Numbered from the stretch's first letter, positions 51,918 through 61,343 are shown. The stretch is DNA of 64,000 bases from Siphonobacter aquaeclarae (GCF_900103285.1 NZ_FNGS01000001.1:186001-250000); one strand, 5' to 3'. The notes: a model not told the origin generated them from the letters alone. A program made the numbers and translations.

Positions 51918-53591
51918 TTAATCCAGGCAGGGCATCCGGATGTAACTGCCGCTTAGTAAAGTTACTTTTAAGACACCGGCGTCGGCCATGGATTCGTCAG
52001 CCACATCCTTTCCGCTGCCATAGTTCAGGATTTCGAACGGATGTTTGTTGAGATCGACGATAACAAGCAGGCGGCTCCCTTTCTCAAATCGTTTGCTCAC
52101 AAACCGGATATTACGGAGGGATATCGGGGTGCGTTTGCCCGGCCTGAGTAACTGCCGGCGTGAAGGGTCGGCCGCATAGCTGGCCCGGCCGAGGTAACGG
52201 GTAAGGTAAAAGCATTTTCCGTCGGCCTGCTCTTCATAAAAAGCGACAGAAAGGTCTGCATCGCGCCGGTTCAGCGAAACGGACAGCTCTCCCGAAAAAC
52301 TCCCGGCAAGGGTAGTCGCCCGCGCAAACGGAGCCGACCGGAAAATAAGACCATGGGTAGCGGGCACTTCTTCGCGGACGATGACAGGCGTAAAATAATT
52401 ATGCTGGGCGCTGTCAGACCGATCGCGTAAATCAGTAGTGATCACGCCTGATACCGTATTGCTGGTTTTTGCGGGAGTCAATAGTCCGCCGGGAGTAACG
52501 AAAAAAGTCCGTGTTTCCGTCGCGGGGGCCAGCGACTCCGCGTGCTTCCAGGTATTCGTCCCCATGACCTGATAGGCAAGCCGCTTTTTCAGCAGGTCGG
52601 GTTTCGGAGTGCCTTTCAGGATATGGTCTAGCCAGTCGTAGGCGAGAAGAGCCATCGAGACGTTTGCGACACTGTCAATTTTGTAACCCATCAACTCGGG
52701 TGAAGGCCGGCGCTGCCCTCCCCAGTGATCGTACGGTCCGATAACCACGTGTACATCGGGATTGGCGTGAAGGGAAAGATAGCGGTGGAGGTAAGCCATT
52801 GCGCCGATCTGGGAGCCGTCGTAGTAGCCTGTCGTTACCAGGATGGGAATGCGAAAGGCTTTCAGTTCCGCATCGGTCGGAACCAGCTGCGACCAGTACC
52901 GGTCATATGCCGGATGTGCCAGCCAGTTTTGAAAAACAGGCTCCGAAATTCCGGCCAGCGAATCCAGTTGCCGGTAGGGAGCGCCGGATTCGTACCAGCG
53001 GAATACCAGATCCCGCGGAAGGGGTGGAGCCGACCGGATATTGTCGTTAGCCCAGGAAAGAATACCCGGAAGGGGAATGTTATTTTCCATCGGGAAATCC
53101 AGTCCCGGATAAACCGCCACCTGCGGAACGATCGTCTTAAGCGCCGGATGCGGCTGTTTAGCCATCGCCCACTGCACATACCCGGTATAACTTCCGCCGA
53201 ACATACCGATACGGCCGTTGCACCACGGCTGCCTGCTGATCCAGTCGATTACGTCGTGGCAATCTGCTGCGTCGTGTTCAAACGGCCGGTACCGGCTGAC
53301 GTCGGTACGGAGACCGCGGCAATAGGCGATGATGCCGGTATAACCCCTGTCTGCCAATGTTTTGAAGAGATTGGCATCCCGTTTTCCCTGGTAATAGGTG
53401 GTAAAAAACAACACGGCCGGTCCGGGCGCCGGGGTACCTTTCCGGGAGACGATCGTCGACACGATCGGGTACCCGTCACGCGCAGGGATCAGTACGCTGT
53501 CCTGTACAACGTAATCCGGATGGCCCGCAAGCGGCGCCTGCGCCATTGCCCGGCCGCAAAGAAGACAGAGGAATAACAGGAGAAAACGCAT
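51918..53591 (-). CDS. CocE/NonD-family hydrolase (X-Pro dipeptidyl-peptidase-like), secreted
   Basis: The 557-residue enzyme has a signal peptide (MRFLLLFLCLLCGRAMAQ). An alpha/beta-hydrolase domain follows with ARDGYPIVSTIVSRKG, CRGLRTDVSRYRPFEHDAADCHDVIDWI and the nucleophile elbow GGSYTGYVQWAMA (Ser at about 134). The later acid and base lie in ILVTTGYYDGSQIG and VVIGPYDHWG. The C-terminal 200 residues match the PepX_C jelly-roll domain (LSVSLNRRDADLSVAFYEEQ). The family includes acylases, cocaine esterase and X-Pro peptidases, and the substrate is open. Confidence 0.93.
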   Translation of the reverse strand: MRFLLLFLCLLCGRAMAQAPLAGHPDYVVQDSVLIPARDGYPIVSTIVSRKGTPAPGPAVLFFTTYYQGKRDANLFKTLADRGYTGIIAYCRGLRTDVSRYRPFEHDAADCHDVIDWISRQPWCNGRIGMFGGSYTGYVQWAMAKQPHPALKTIVPQVAVYPGLDFPMENNIPLPGILSWANDNIRSAPPLPRDLVFRWYESGAPYRQLDSLAGISEPVFQNWLAHPAYDRYWSQLVPTDAELKAFRIPILVTTGYYDGSQIGAMAYLHRYLSLHANPDVHVVIGPYDHWGGQRRPSPELMGYKIDSVANVSMALLAYDWLDHILKGTPKPDLLKKRLAYQVMGTNTWKHAESLAPATETRTFFVTPGGLLTPAKTSNTVSGVITTDLRDRSDSAQHNYFTPVIVREEVPATHGLIFRSAPFARATTLAGSFSGELSVSLNRRDADLSVAFYEEQADGKCFYLTRYLGRASYAADPSRRQLLRPGKRTPISLRNIRFVSKRFEKGSRLLVIVDLNKHPFEILNYGSGKDVADESMADAGVLKVTLLSGSYIRMPCLD

Positions 53592-53649
53592 GCCGGATCA
53601 ATTTCCCGAAAGATAAAACGCTTTCGCCGGACACCCGCGCTTCGGTGAG

Positions 53650-54351
53650 TCAGCGGTTCCGGCCGGCGAGCAGCTCGTCGATCTTTTCCCGGTAGCTGCG
53701 ACCGATTGGTACGGCGTGCCCGGCGACGAGCAGCTGATTGCGCTCTATCCGGGTAATGCCGGCCGCGGCCACGACAAACGACTTGTGTACCCGGATGAAA
53801 CGCTCCTCCGGAAAGATCGTGTGTATGGATTTGATGGAACCTTTGATGACGATTTTCCCGGTCGACGTATGAATGATGGCATAGTCTTTCAGACCCTGGA
53901 TATGGGAGACGTCGTCGAGATTGAGGCGGATGCGCTGTATCCCGCTTTTCACGAAAACAAAACCCGCCGGTTCGTTTTCCAGGTGGGCGTTGGGATCGCG
54001 CAGCGCCAGAAAATCCTGCACTTTCTGAACCGCCTGGGCAAACCGGCTGAAGGAAATGGGTTTCAGCAGAAAATCAATGACGCCGAGCTCATACCCGTCG
54101 AACGCATAGTCGCGGTAAGCCGTCGTAAATACCGTCAGCGGTGGTTGTTCGAGGGCGCGTAGAAACTCCAGCCCGTTCATCCCCGGCATTTCAATGTCCA
54201 GGAAAAGAACGTCGGCCTCGTTGTAGGCGAGGTACGCCAGGGCCTCCCGCGCGGTACCGAAGCGCGTCACGGCATGATTCAGTCGCTCGAGGTAGCCGGT
54301 CAGGACTTCCCGGGCCAGGGATTCGTCATCGATGACGACGCAACGCAGCAT
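53650..54351 (-). CDS. LytTR-family response regulator
   Basis: The 233-residue regulator shows IDDES, phospho-acceptor Asp at about residue 52 in VLFLDIEMPGMNGLEFL, and Lys in DFLLKPISFSRFAQAV. The LytTR domain has GIQRIRLNLDDVSHIQGLKDYAII and ERFIRVHKSFVVAAAGITRI, with the closing VPIGRSYREKI. It starts one base after the stop of the NlpE-like gene and is the last gene of the kinase, NlpE-like, NlpE-like, regulator operon. Confidence 0.93.
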   Translation of the reverse strand: MLRCVVIDDESLAREVLTGYLERLNHAVTRFGTAREALAYLAYNEADVLFLDIEMPGMNGLEFLRALEQPPLTVFTTAYRDYAFDGYELGVIDFLLKPISFSRFAQAVQKVQDFLALRDPNAHLENEPAGFVFVKSGIQRIRLNLDDVSHIQGLKDYAIIHTSTGKIVIKGSIKSIHTIFPEERFIRVHKSFVVAAAGITRIERNQLLVAGHAVPIGRSYREKIDELLAGRNR

Positions 54352-54352
54352 A

Positions 54353-54844
54353 TTAGTTTACAACGCGGTTCAGGGTGAAACTCAGGTAGTCGTCGCCAAT
54401 CCGGAAGCGGTGCTTCTGGTCAAGTACAAACAGGACATTTTCGTCGCCGCGGCAGAGGTAAACCGACACGTCGGGCTGGTCCGCATCCAGCTGAAAAACA
54501 ATGGCGTGCGGGTTTTCCGGAACACCGTGGACGACTGCCCAGGTACCTTCTCTCCTCCGGTCCTTGTTAAGCGAACCGAGCAGCAGGTACCGCGTCGGGC
54601 GACGGGTTTTCGGATCCTGAAAGAGCGTCAGGCGCCATTTTACTTTTTCGCATTCCGGTCCGACGGCTACTTTCCAGTCGGCGGCGATCTCGCGGCAGGG
54701 AAACCGTCCTTCGTATACGCCCAGTACGCCGGGGCCTTCTTCGACCGGCGTGCGGGCCGTTGTCTTTGACGGTCGGCTGACCGTCTGCGCCGTCGCCGAA
54801 AAGGTCACGGCCACTATTCCCAGCAGAAAAAAGAGTGTTTTCAT
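54353..54844 (-). CDS. NlpE-like exported protein (second of two paralogues)
   Basis: The 163-residue product has a signal peptide (MKTLFFLLGIVAVTFSATAQ). The mature part starts with GVLGVYEGRFPCREIAADWK, like the small beta-barrel domain of NlpE that begins GxYxGxLPC. It continues with EGTWAVVHG and FVLDQKHRFRIGDDYLSFTLNR. Similarity to the neighbouring 149-residue protein is clear: the patterns KWRLTL/TWKITL, GDENVLFVLD/GDGLLHLLD and SFTLNR/SYTFNR line up. NlpE proteins sense envelope and copper stress in enterobacteria. The operon position next to a kinase suits a sensing accessory role (inference). Confidence 0.72.
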   Translation of the reverse strand: MKTLFFLLGIVAVTFSATAQTVSRPSKTTARTPVEEGPGVLGVYEGRFPCREIAADWKVAVGPECEKVKWRLTLFQDPKTRRPTRYLLLGSLNKDRRREGTWAVVHGVPENPHAIVFQLDADQPDVSVYLCRGDENVLFVLDQKHRFRIGDDYLSFTLNRVVN

Positions 54845-55290
54845 GGCTTCTGCCGGTTAAAGGTATAGCTCCAGGCGCCGTTGCCGATCATCAGTTTTCC
54901 CTCGGAATCGAGCAGGTGTAACAGGCCGTCGCCGATACGGGCGAACGGAATCTGTTTGTCCCCGACAGCCAGGGAAATAACCGTTCGTTGCCCGGGCCGG
55001 ACAGAAAAAGATCCGTTCCGGCTGACCGTCGTCCCGCCGTTCCGGAAGCCCCTCGTTCCCGGGACAGTCATGCCATATGTGTACCGCATTTCATACTGAC
55101 GCGTGTCCGGGTGAAGGGTAATTTTCCAGGTCATAAACTCGCTCTCATCGTTTTCGGGAATGGTGAAATAAGCGCGGACCGGGCTGTCACACGGGGTACT
55201 TGCCACATAGATTTCCGCCGGTTTTAAGGGCGCGGCGGGCAGGGGGCGCATAGCCTCCGGCAAAAGCAGTAGGAAAAACAGGAAATTCAT
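54841..55290 (-). CDS. NlpE-like exported protein (first of two paralogues)
   Basis: The 149-residue product has a short hydrophobic leader (MNFLFFLLLLPEAM). The mature part contains ASTPCDSPVRAYFTIPENDESEF, TWKITLHPDTRQYEMRY and the C-terminal block GDGLLHLLDSEGKLMIGNGAWSYTFNR, which matches the end of its neighbour. It overlaps that neighbour's start by 4 bases and begins 12 bases after the kinase stop. Relation to NlpE is weaker than for the second paralogue and is inferred through it. The two copies have diverged strongly, so the duplication is old. Confidence 0.68.
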   Translation of the reverse strand: MNFLFFLLLLPEAMRPLPAAPLKPAEIYVASTPCDSPVRAYFTIPENDESEFMTWKITLHPDTRQYEMRYTYGMTVPGTRGFRNGGTTVSRNGSFSVRPGQRTVISLAVGDKQIPFARIGDGLLHLLDSEGKLMIGNGAWSYTFNRQKP

Positions 55291-55302
55291 GGCTTTTCGG
55301 AT

Positions 55303-56367
55303 TCAGGGCCAGGAGATGGCCAGTGTTGCGCGGTATTCTGTCGAGGTCTCTTTGGTTTCGAGGGAATAACGTCCCGGATAAAGCAGGTCAAGCCGGCGGC
55401 GCAGGTTTACCAGGCCGATGCCACCTTTTCCGGACCGGGAACCACCCGGAGGCAGGCTGTTTGAAACCGAAAAACGCAGCGTATCCCGGTCTACCTGCAG
55501 CGCGCCGTGCAGCCAGCTGGATTCTTCCTGACGGCTGACGCCGTGCTTGACAGCGTTTTCGACCAATGGCAACAGGAGCAGAGGCGCAATTTCACGCCCG
55601 CCGGGTTCGCCGTTGGTCGCCAGTGAAATATCCGAATGATCGCCGAAACGAAGCTTTTCCAGGTCGAGGTAACAATGAAGATACCCGATCTCCTTTTCCA
55701 GCGGAACGAAGGCTTCGTCGCTGTCATAGAGCATATACTCCATCATTTCAGATAGCCGGAGGACGACGTCCGGGGCGAGGTCCGATTTCCGCAGCGTCAG
55801 CGCATACAGGTTATTGAGCACATTGAAGAGAAAATGCGGATTGACCTGAGACCGCAGGAAATTGACTTCCGCCTGCAGCTTTTCAACGACAATCTGCTGA
55901 AACACACGCTGTTGTTCGTACCAGTCGATCGCAAGTTTCAGCGCCACCATCAGTCCTAGGTACCAGAGAGTGCTGAAGAAATTATAGGAGAGCGTTTCGA
56001 CCCAGTCGCTGTTTCGTTGCGGCCCGATCACAAATCCATAGAGATAATAATCGTAGAAACCCTGGATGATCAGGTACCCGAGGATTGACGCCAGCACCGC
56101 CCCGAAATAGGCCCCGTACCGTCTCCGCAGCAGAAAACGGGGCAGGAAATAGTGCAGATTCAGGTAGGCAATCACAATCAGCAGCCCGATCCGCCCGATC
56201 ACGCAGATCACGAAATACGGCATACTCGCCTTGTAGATCAGGTACCGTTTTTCATAGGTAAAAAAGCCGGTGATCAGGATCCAGTACGCGGCATGGACGA
56301 GGGCGTGTTTGACGGTGATCGTCCGGCCGGAGAACGGCATTTTCAGGGTACGGTCGAGGAAGTCCAT
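55303..56367 (-). CDS. LytS-type membrane sensor histidine kinase
   Basis: The 354-residue kinase has four membrane helices in its first 150 residues. A linker (RVFQQIVVEKLQAEVNFLRS) leads to QVNPHFLFNVLNNLYALTLR with the phospho-accepting His. The ATPase part has PLLLLPLVENAVKHGVSRQE (N box) and GKGGIGLVNLRRRLDLLYPG (G box). The start is MDFLDRTLKMPFSG; the frame extends far upstream through non-coding sequence. It heads the operon that ends with the LytTR regulator, with the two NlpE-like genes between them. It diverges from the dioxygenase gene. Confidence 0.92.
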   Translation of the reverse strand: MDFLDRTLKMPFSGRTITVKHALVHAAYWILITGFFTYEKRYLIYKASMPYFVICVIGRIGLLIVIAYLNLHYFLPRFLLRRRYGAYFGAVLASILGYLIIQGFYDYYLYGFVIGPQRNSDWVETLSYNFFSTLWYLGLMVALKLAIDWYEQQRVFQQIVVEKLQAEVNFLRSQVNPHFLFNVLNNLYALTLRKSDLAPDVVLRLSEMMEYMLYDSDEAFVPLEKEIGYLHCYLDLEKLRFGDHSDISLATNGEPGGREIAPLLLLPLVENAVKHGVSRQEESSWLHGALQVDRDTLRFSVSNSLPPGGSRSGKGGIGLVNLRRRLDLLYPGRYSLETKETSTEYRATLAISWP

Positions 56368-56575
56368 AGCGCGGAAAGGAAAAGGGAATCTGTTGCAGAA
56401 ATCCGATGTAAATGAATGAAAAAGACCGAGATACAAAAAATCGCGTCGACCAACGACACAAAAAGTAGAGGAACAGAAACGGCTTTTCCCGCGGTCGATT
56501 TTCCGGAACGTTGGTCGACTCCTTTTCTCCCGACGCCGGTTCGTACCCTTCCTTTGCCTCAAAACCGATACACCC

Positions 56576-57202
56576 ATGAAAAAACTACTGCTGCTTTTGT
56601 TTTGTGCTCCGGCAATGGTCTGGGGGCAGCGCGCTGTCGGCGGCCCTTGTGAAGGCTGCGAAGCCATCCATGAAAGTCAGGTGCCGTTCGACCGGTTGCA
56701 GGCTTTTACCCGTCTGCCGGGCGTGACCGACTCTTCGCCAAACCGCCTCGGTATCAACGGCGTTGTGTTTCAGGCAGACGGGAAAACCCCTGCGCCGAAC
56801 GTCATCCTTTATATTTATCATACCGATCCGGAAACAGGCATTTACCCCCGGAAGGGCGACGAAAAAGGCTGGGCGCGCCGCCACGGATACATCCGCGGTT
56901 GGATGAAAACAAACCACAAGGGAGAATATAAATTTGTAACCCGTCGGCCGGCGCCCTACCCCGACCGGACGGAGCCGGCCCATATTCACATCGTTGTTCT
57001 GGAACCGGGTCTGAAGGAGTACTATATCGATGAGTACCTTTTCGATGATGATCCGTTGCTGACGGATGCGGTTCGGAAACGGCAGCTAAACCGCGGCGGC
57101 AGCGGTATTCTGCACCTCAACGATGTCGGAGAGGGGATGTTCAAGGCTGAGCGGAATATTTACCTGGGCCGGAATATTCCCGGCTACCCGTCCTCCCGCT
57201 GA
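56576..57202 (+). CDS. exported intradiol ring-cleavage dioxygenase-family protein
   Basis: The 208-residue protein has a signal peptide (MKKLLLLLFCAPAMVWGQ) and a Cys pair in GGPCEGCEAIHES. The dioxygenase core is NGVVFQADGKTPAPNVILYI and then WMKTNHKGEYKFVTRRPAPY. Non-heme iron ligands expected for intradiol enzymes are all present: Tyr at about 90 (TGIYP), Tyr at about 128 (APYPD), and His at about 136 and 138 (AHIHIV). Intradiol enzymes split catechols between the two hydroxyl groups with Fe(III). This one acts outside the cytoplasm, and its substrate is unknown. The receptor gene begins 5 bases after the stop. Confidence 0.88.
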   Translation: MKKLLLLLFCAPAMVWGQRAVGGPCEGCEAIHESQVPFDRLQAFTRLPGVTDSSPNRLGINGVVFQADGKTPAPNVILYIYHTDPETGIYPRKGDEKGWARRHGYIRGWMKTNHKGEYKFVTRRPAPYPDRTEPAHIHIVVLEPGLKEYYIDEYLFDDDPLLTDAVRKRQLNRGGSGILHLNDVGEGMFKAERNIYLGRNIPGYPSSR

Positions 57203-57207
57203 ATGCC

Positions 57208-59483
57208 ATGTGCCGGTATCTCCTTTTGTGCTTCCTGACGCTGGAGGCCGCCGCGCAGACCGGCCGGATTTCCGGTACTCTGCAGGATTCGCTGACCGGG
57301 AGCCCGCTCCGGCTCGCAACGGTTTCCCTGCATACGAGTACCGGCCGAACCGACGGTACCTTTGCCGATAGCCTCGGCTGTTTGTATTCGAAACGATACC
57401 GGCAGGGCCGTTTACCTTATCGGTTGCCGGGTATCGTCCGGAAATTAGGGGTATACTCGAGGGGGCGGACTGGTCGGCCGGAGTCGTACGCCTGTCGCCG
57501 GTTGCACAGACACTGGCAGTTGTGACTGTCCGCGGACAGCGACCGGCCATTGAGCAGCGGTCCGACGGCTTTGTCTTTCATCCCGGATCGTTGCCGGGAA
57601 TAGCCGGAAGCGATGCCGCGGATATCCTGCGGAAGATACCGATGCTGTCGGTCGACGCCGACGGGAATCCTTCTCTCGCCGGCGGACGAAGCCTGCGGGT
57701 ATGGATCGATGGAAAACCATCCGAAACCTATGCCGCCACTGTAGCCGACGCATTGCGGGCGATAGGCGGCGAAAATATCCTGCGGGTAGAAGTCATCACG
57801 GCGCCATCGGCCCGCTACGATGCGGAAGGTACAGACGCCGTTATTCATATCATCACCAAACGACCCGTACAATCGTCGGGGATTGTCCGGGCGATGCCGG
57901 GCAACCGCAGCGTTGCCGCCGGAGGCGAATGGACGCAGCGTCTTGGCAAGTGGGTGATTACCTCCGACCTGTTTTACCAGCGTTACCGAAACCGGAACGG
58001 GTTTGTACTCACGCGGGAAGCCAAAGCCACGATTCGCCAGGTACAGGAAACGTGGCAGACCGGTCAGTATGCCTCGGGCGGGACGACGGTACTCTTCAGC
58101 CCCGATACCAACCGGACGTTTCAGGTGGGTTACCGCCTGCGCCGGTCTCCGAACGAAACGGACGCCATATCAGCAAGTTACGGAGTGGATGCGACGCTGC
58201 CCGATTTTACCCGTTCCATCCATACCCCAAACGGCAACAAGGGTGATTCATGGACGGCAAGCTACAACTATCATTCGGCACGGCGGGAATGGTCGGATCT
58301 CGGTACGCGGTTCCGGTTTGACGGCACCGGAGGCTATTCGTTGCGCCAGCAAAAGCCCGGGAATCCGGATACGGAAGAAACGCTTCATACCGAAACCCGC
58401 AACCGGGACTGGCTTCTTCAAACCGACTATGCCGAACGGATATCGCGCCGGTTTCGCCTGGAAACGGGACTCAAGGCCATACACCGGCAAACCGAATCAG
58501 ACAACCGTTACCTGCTTCCAATTCCTTCCACAACGGGATTTGCGTACCGGAGTACCGTTTTGGCCGCGTATGCGTCGGGATTGTGGTCGCTGGGAAAATG
58601 GCAGGCCGTGACAGGCTTCCGCCTGGAGCGGACGGTGTGGTCGGCGACGTTCGACGGAAAGGCGCTGACACTGAAACCTTTTCAGAATGGTATTCCTTCC
58701 GTTTCTTTTTCGCGGGATATTGGAAAAGGCGGGCAACTGAAAGCCGCCTGGACCGTGAAACTGCAGCGACCCTATTTCGCCTACCTCAATCCGATGGTGG
58801 TGAGCAGCGATTCCCTGACGCGTCAGGCCGGGAATCCTTCTCTCCGTCCGGAGCGGACGCAGGCTTTCCAGTTGTCCTGGTCCCGGACCCGGAACAGCCT
58901 GTTTACGGATTTCTCCGTATTCGTTCAAAATAACCGGAACAGCATCGAGCAGGTACGCCGCTTGCTGGCCGGTGGGCTGGTGGAAAGTACCTGGCAAAAT
59001 GTTGGTTTAAACCGCCGGCTTGGCGTTACGCTGGCGTCGACCTGGAAGCCGGTGCACGCATTGAGCCTCGGCCTTACGCTAACGCTGCAGCGGGTAAGTC
59101 TTCAGACGCCGGATGTCCGGAACACAGGATGGATGCAGACGGCCGTTCTCAACGGCAGTTATACCTTTGGGAAAGGATACAGTGCGGATTTATATGGTTT
59201 TTTTGACGGAAACAGTATCCGTTTGCAGGGGTATCGCACCGGCTGGAAATATTACAGCCTGACGTTGACGAAAAAGTGGAAAGAAGGCCGGTATGCAGTC
59301 AGCCTGCGGGCAGACGCATTTCTGACGCCATATACGTACATGGAGGAGAAAACGCGGGCGGCCGGCTTTCGCCAGACTGTTTCCACCCGGTACCAGAATC
59401 AAAACCTTCGCTTGACTTTTTCCTGCCGCCTCGGAAAAAAGGAAATACAGACGCCCCGGATACGGGAAGGAGCGGTGGACTGA
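57208..59483 (+). pseudogene. TonB-dependent outer membrane receptor (TonB_dep_Rec_b-barrel type) broken by one frameshift
   Basis: The first frame encodes a signal peptide and the start of a carboxypeptidase-regulatory-like domain: QTGRISGTLQDSLTGSPL and then DGTFADSLG. From about 57378 the frame changes. The continuation, LFVFETIPAGPFTLSVAGYR, then LAVVTVRGQRPAIEQRSDGF, runs in another frame to the stop. Reading GGCTG as GGCCTG restores one protein of about 758 residues, so one C seems to be missing at about 57377-57378. Downstream are a plug (DILRKIPMLSVDADGNPSLAGG) and a barrel. The second open frame by itself starts at a GTG (57522), with no signal peptide. The cause may be a true mutation or a sequencing error. 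Confidence 0.85.
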
Positions 59484-59531
59484 TTTTTAAAAAAGAGACC
59501 TTTTTTCTGCGATTTCCCGAAGATTCTACGG

Positions 59532-59572
59532 AATCCGGTCGACTGAACGATCGGATTTTCTGCATTTTTTTT
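59532..59572 (+). terminator. probable terminator after the broken receptor
   Basis: A 9-bp stem (59532-59540 with 59549-59557, one G-U pair) with an 8-base loop is followed, after 7 bases, by a run of eight T (59565-59572). The region to about 59610 is unusually AT-rich for this window. It probably holds the terminator together with the promoter region of the sigma factor gene. Confidence 0.5.
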
Positions 59573-59693
59573 CTTACTAATAATTTTTTGTTAAATTTTT
59601 TTAAAGTCCGATAGGGGTGTTTGCAACGCTGGTTCGTCCTCAGGCGTCATTGGATGGTTACGTCGTATTTCGTTCATTAGTCCACCACACAAA

Positions 59694-60314
59694 ATGTCAT
59701 TACCTCTGCCTAACTCGTCGTCTTCCGGCCTGCAATTGCAGGTCGACGGAGAAGTATTGATCCAAAAGGCTTTCGCGCGGAGTACGGAAGAGGGGATGAC
59801 GTTGCTGTTTCAGCGTTATTATCAGTCGCTGTGCAGCCATGCGGTGCGCTTTGTCAGTTCGCAGGCGGTGGCGGAAGACATCGTCTCCGATCTGTTTTAC
59901 GAGTTTCAGGTCAAGGAGCTGCATACCTCCATTACGGTGTCCTACCGGGCCTTTTTCTATACGTCTATCCGCAACCGCTGCTACGACTACGTCCGGCGGG
60001 AGCTGCACCGCAGTACGTCCCTCGAAGCCGAAGGCGGGCTGCCGGTACAGCCGGATCTCCATCCCGACACCATTACCCAGTTTGAAGAACTTTACCAGGA
60101 CGTCGAGAAGGCTATCCATGGCCTTCCGCTGCGGCGCCGGCAGATTTATCTCATGCACCGTTTCGAAGGAAAGTCTTACCGGGAAATTGCCGGCGAGCTG
60201 ATGATTTCTCCGAAAACGGTGGAGATACAGATGTCCAAAGCGATCCAGCAGGTCAAGGAAGTTCTTCGCGACAAGTGGCTCCTCCTTGTAATGGCAGCCG
60301 CGTACTGGCTCTGA
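59694..60314 (+). CDS. ECF-type RNA polymerase sigma factor
   Basis: The 206-residue sigma factor has region 2 at about residues 30-100 (LLFQRYYQSLCSHAVRFVSS, AVAEDIVSDLFYEFQVKE, SIRNRCYDYVRREL). Region 4 is at about 135-185 (LPLRRRQIYLMHRFEGKSYR, EIAGELMISPKTVEIQMSKA). It belongs to the Bacteroidota RpoE-like group paired with FecR. The preceding 210 bases are AT-rich. The FecR gene follows after 37 bases and an STN-SusC after that, so this is the second surface-signalling system in the window, distinct in sequence from the one at 6.7 kb. Confidence 0.93.
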   Translation: MSLPLPNSSSSGLQLQVDGEVLIQKAFARSTEEGMTLLFQRYYQSLCSHAVRFVSSQAVAEDIVSDLFYEFQVKELHTSITVSYRAFFYTSIRNRCYDYVRRELHRSTSLEAEGGLPVQPDLHPDTITQFEELYQDVEKAIHGLPLRRRQIYLMHRFEGKSYREIAGELMISPKTVEIQMSKAIQQVKEVLRDKWLLLVMAAAYWL

Positions 60315-60351
60315 TCCAACCCTTTTCATACACACTTATTACAGATTACGC

Positions 60352-61341
60352 ATGTCAACGCCCTTAGCCGTCACGCAGGAATTGTTGTTCCGGTATTTCG
60401 CCGGAAATGCAACCACCTTTGAAAAGCAGCAGATCGATACCTGGATGCGGGAGGAAGCGAACCGGGAGTCGTTTTATGCCTGCCTTGATGTATACGAGCA
60501 CCGCCATCACCAGTTTCAGGCGGATGCCGGTGAAGCCCTTGAGCGTCACCGCGAACGTATCCGGAACAACGGAGTAGTCCCGGCGCCGGTATTCCGGCGG
60601 CGATTTCCCTGGAAACTGACGTCGGTCGCCGCGGCAGTCGCGCTGGTCGCGACAGGTTTTCTTTTCCGGGAAAAGCTCCTCTTCCGGAAGTATACGACCG
60701 GTTTTGGGGAAACCCGGCGACTGACGCTGAGCGACGGCAGCCGTGTCATCCTCAACGCCAACTCTGAACTGAAGGAGCCGCGGTTTGCGCTTGGAGATAC
60801 GGCCCGGCGCGTGTACCTCTCCGGCGAAGCCGATTTCTCGGTTGTGCACACGCCGGACGACCGGCGTCTGGTAGTCAAGACAGTAGACGGCATGGAGGTT
60901 GTCGTACTCGGCACCGAGTTTACCGTCTACGATCGTCACCATTCTTCCCGCGTGGTGCTGCGTCAGGGAAAAGTGGAACTGCGGTACCGGGAAGGTACGT
61001 CGTTCCGGAAGGTAATTCTCCGGCCGGGCGAACTGGTGCGCGTCAAGCCGAAACAGGAACTGGTCCGGGTGGAACGGACCCCTGCCCCGGAAAAGTACCG
61101 GGCCTGGTCGGAAGACCGCTTCGTCTTTGAAGAGACATCCCTCCGTGAAATCGTGGGACTGTTTGAAGACAATTACGGCGTCACGCTTGAAATCCGTGAT
61201 CCCGAACTGGCCGACTGGACCATCTCCGGCTCCTTTACCGCCCACAACGGGCAGGAGTTGCTGGAGCTGCTCGTGGAAGCCTCCTCGCTGAAATTCACTC
61301 AAACCGGTAATCATATCCTCATCACTAAACCAACCAAATAA
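60352..61341 (+). CDS. FecR-family anti-sigma / sigma regulator
   Basis: The 329-residue protein has an N-terminal sigma-interacting part and one membrane helix at about residues 87-105 (LTSVAAAVALVATGFLF). The periplasmic FecR domain has RLTLSDGSRVILNANSELKE, VYLSGEADFSVVHTPDDRRL and VVLGTEFTVYDRHHSSRVVL. A DUF4974-type end follows (FVFEETSLREIVGLFEDNYG, LLVEASSLKFTQTGNHILIT). It relays the signal from the STN domain of the SusC protein encoded 2 bases downstream to the sigma factor encoded upstream. Confidence 0.93.
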   Translation: MSTPLAVTQELLFRYFAGNATTFEKQQIDTWMREEANRESFYACLDVYEHRHHQFQADAGEALERHRERIRNNGVVPAPVFRRRFPWKLTSVAAAVALVATGFLFREKLLFRKYTTGFGETRRLTLSDGSRVILNANSELKEPRFALGDTARRVYLSGEADFSVVHTPDDRRLVVKTVDGMEVVVLGTEFTVYDRHHSSRVVLRQGKVELRYREGTSFRKVILRPGELVRVKPKQELVRVERTPAPEKYRAWSEDRFVFEETSLREIVGLFEDNYGVTLEIRDPELADWTISGSFTAHNGQELLELLVEASSLKFTQTGNHILITKPTK

Positions 61342-61343
61342 CC

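Noticed and set aside
57360-57400. programmed -1 frameshift in the receptor gene
   Set aside because: No slippery heptamer or clear downstream pseudoknot was seen. A single missing base explains the break more simply.
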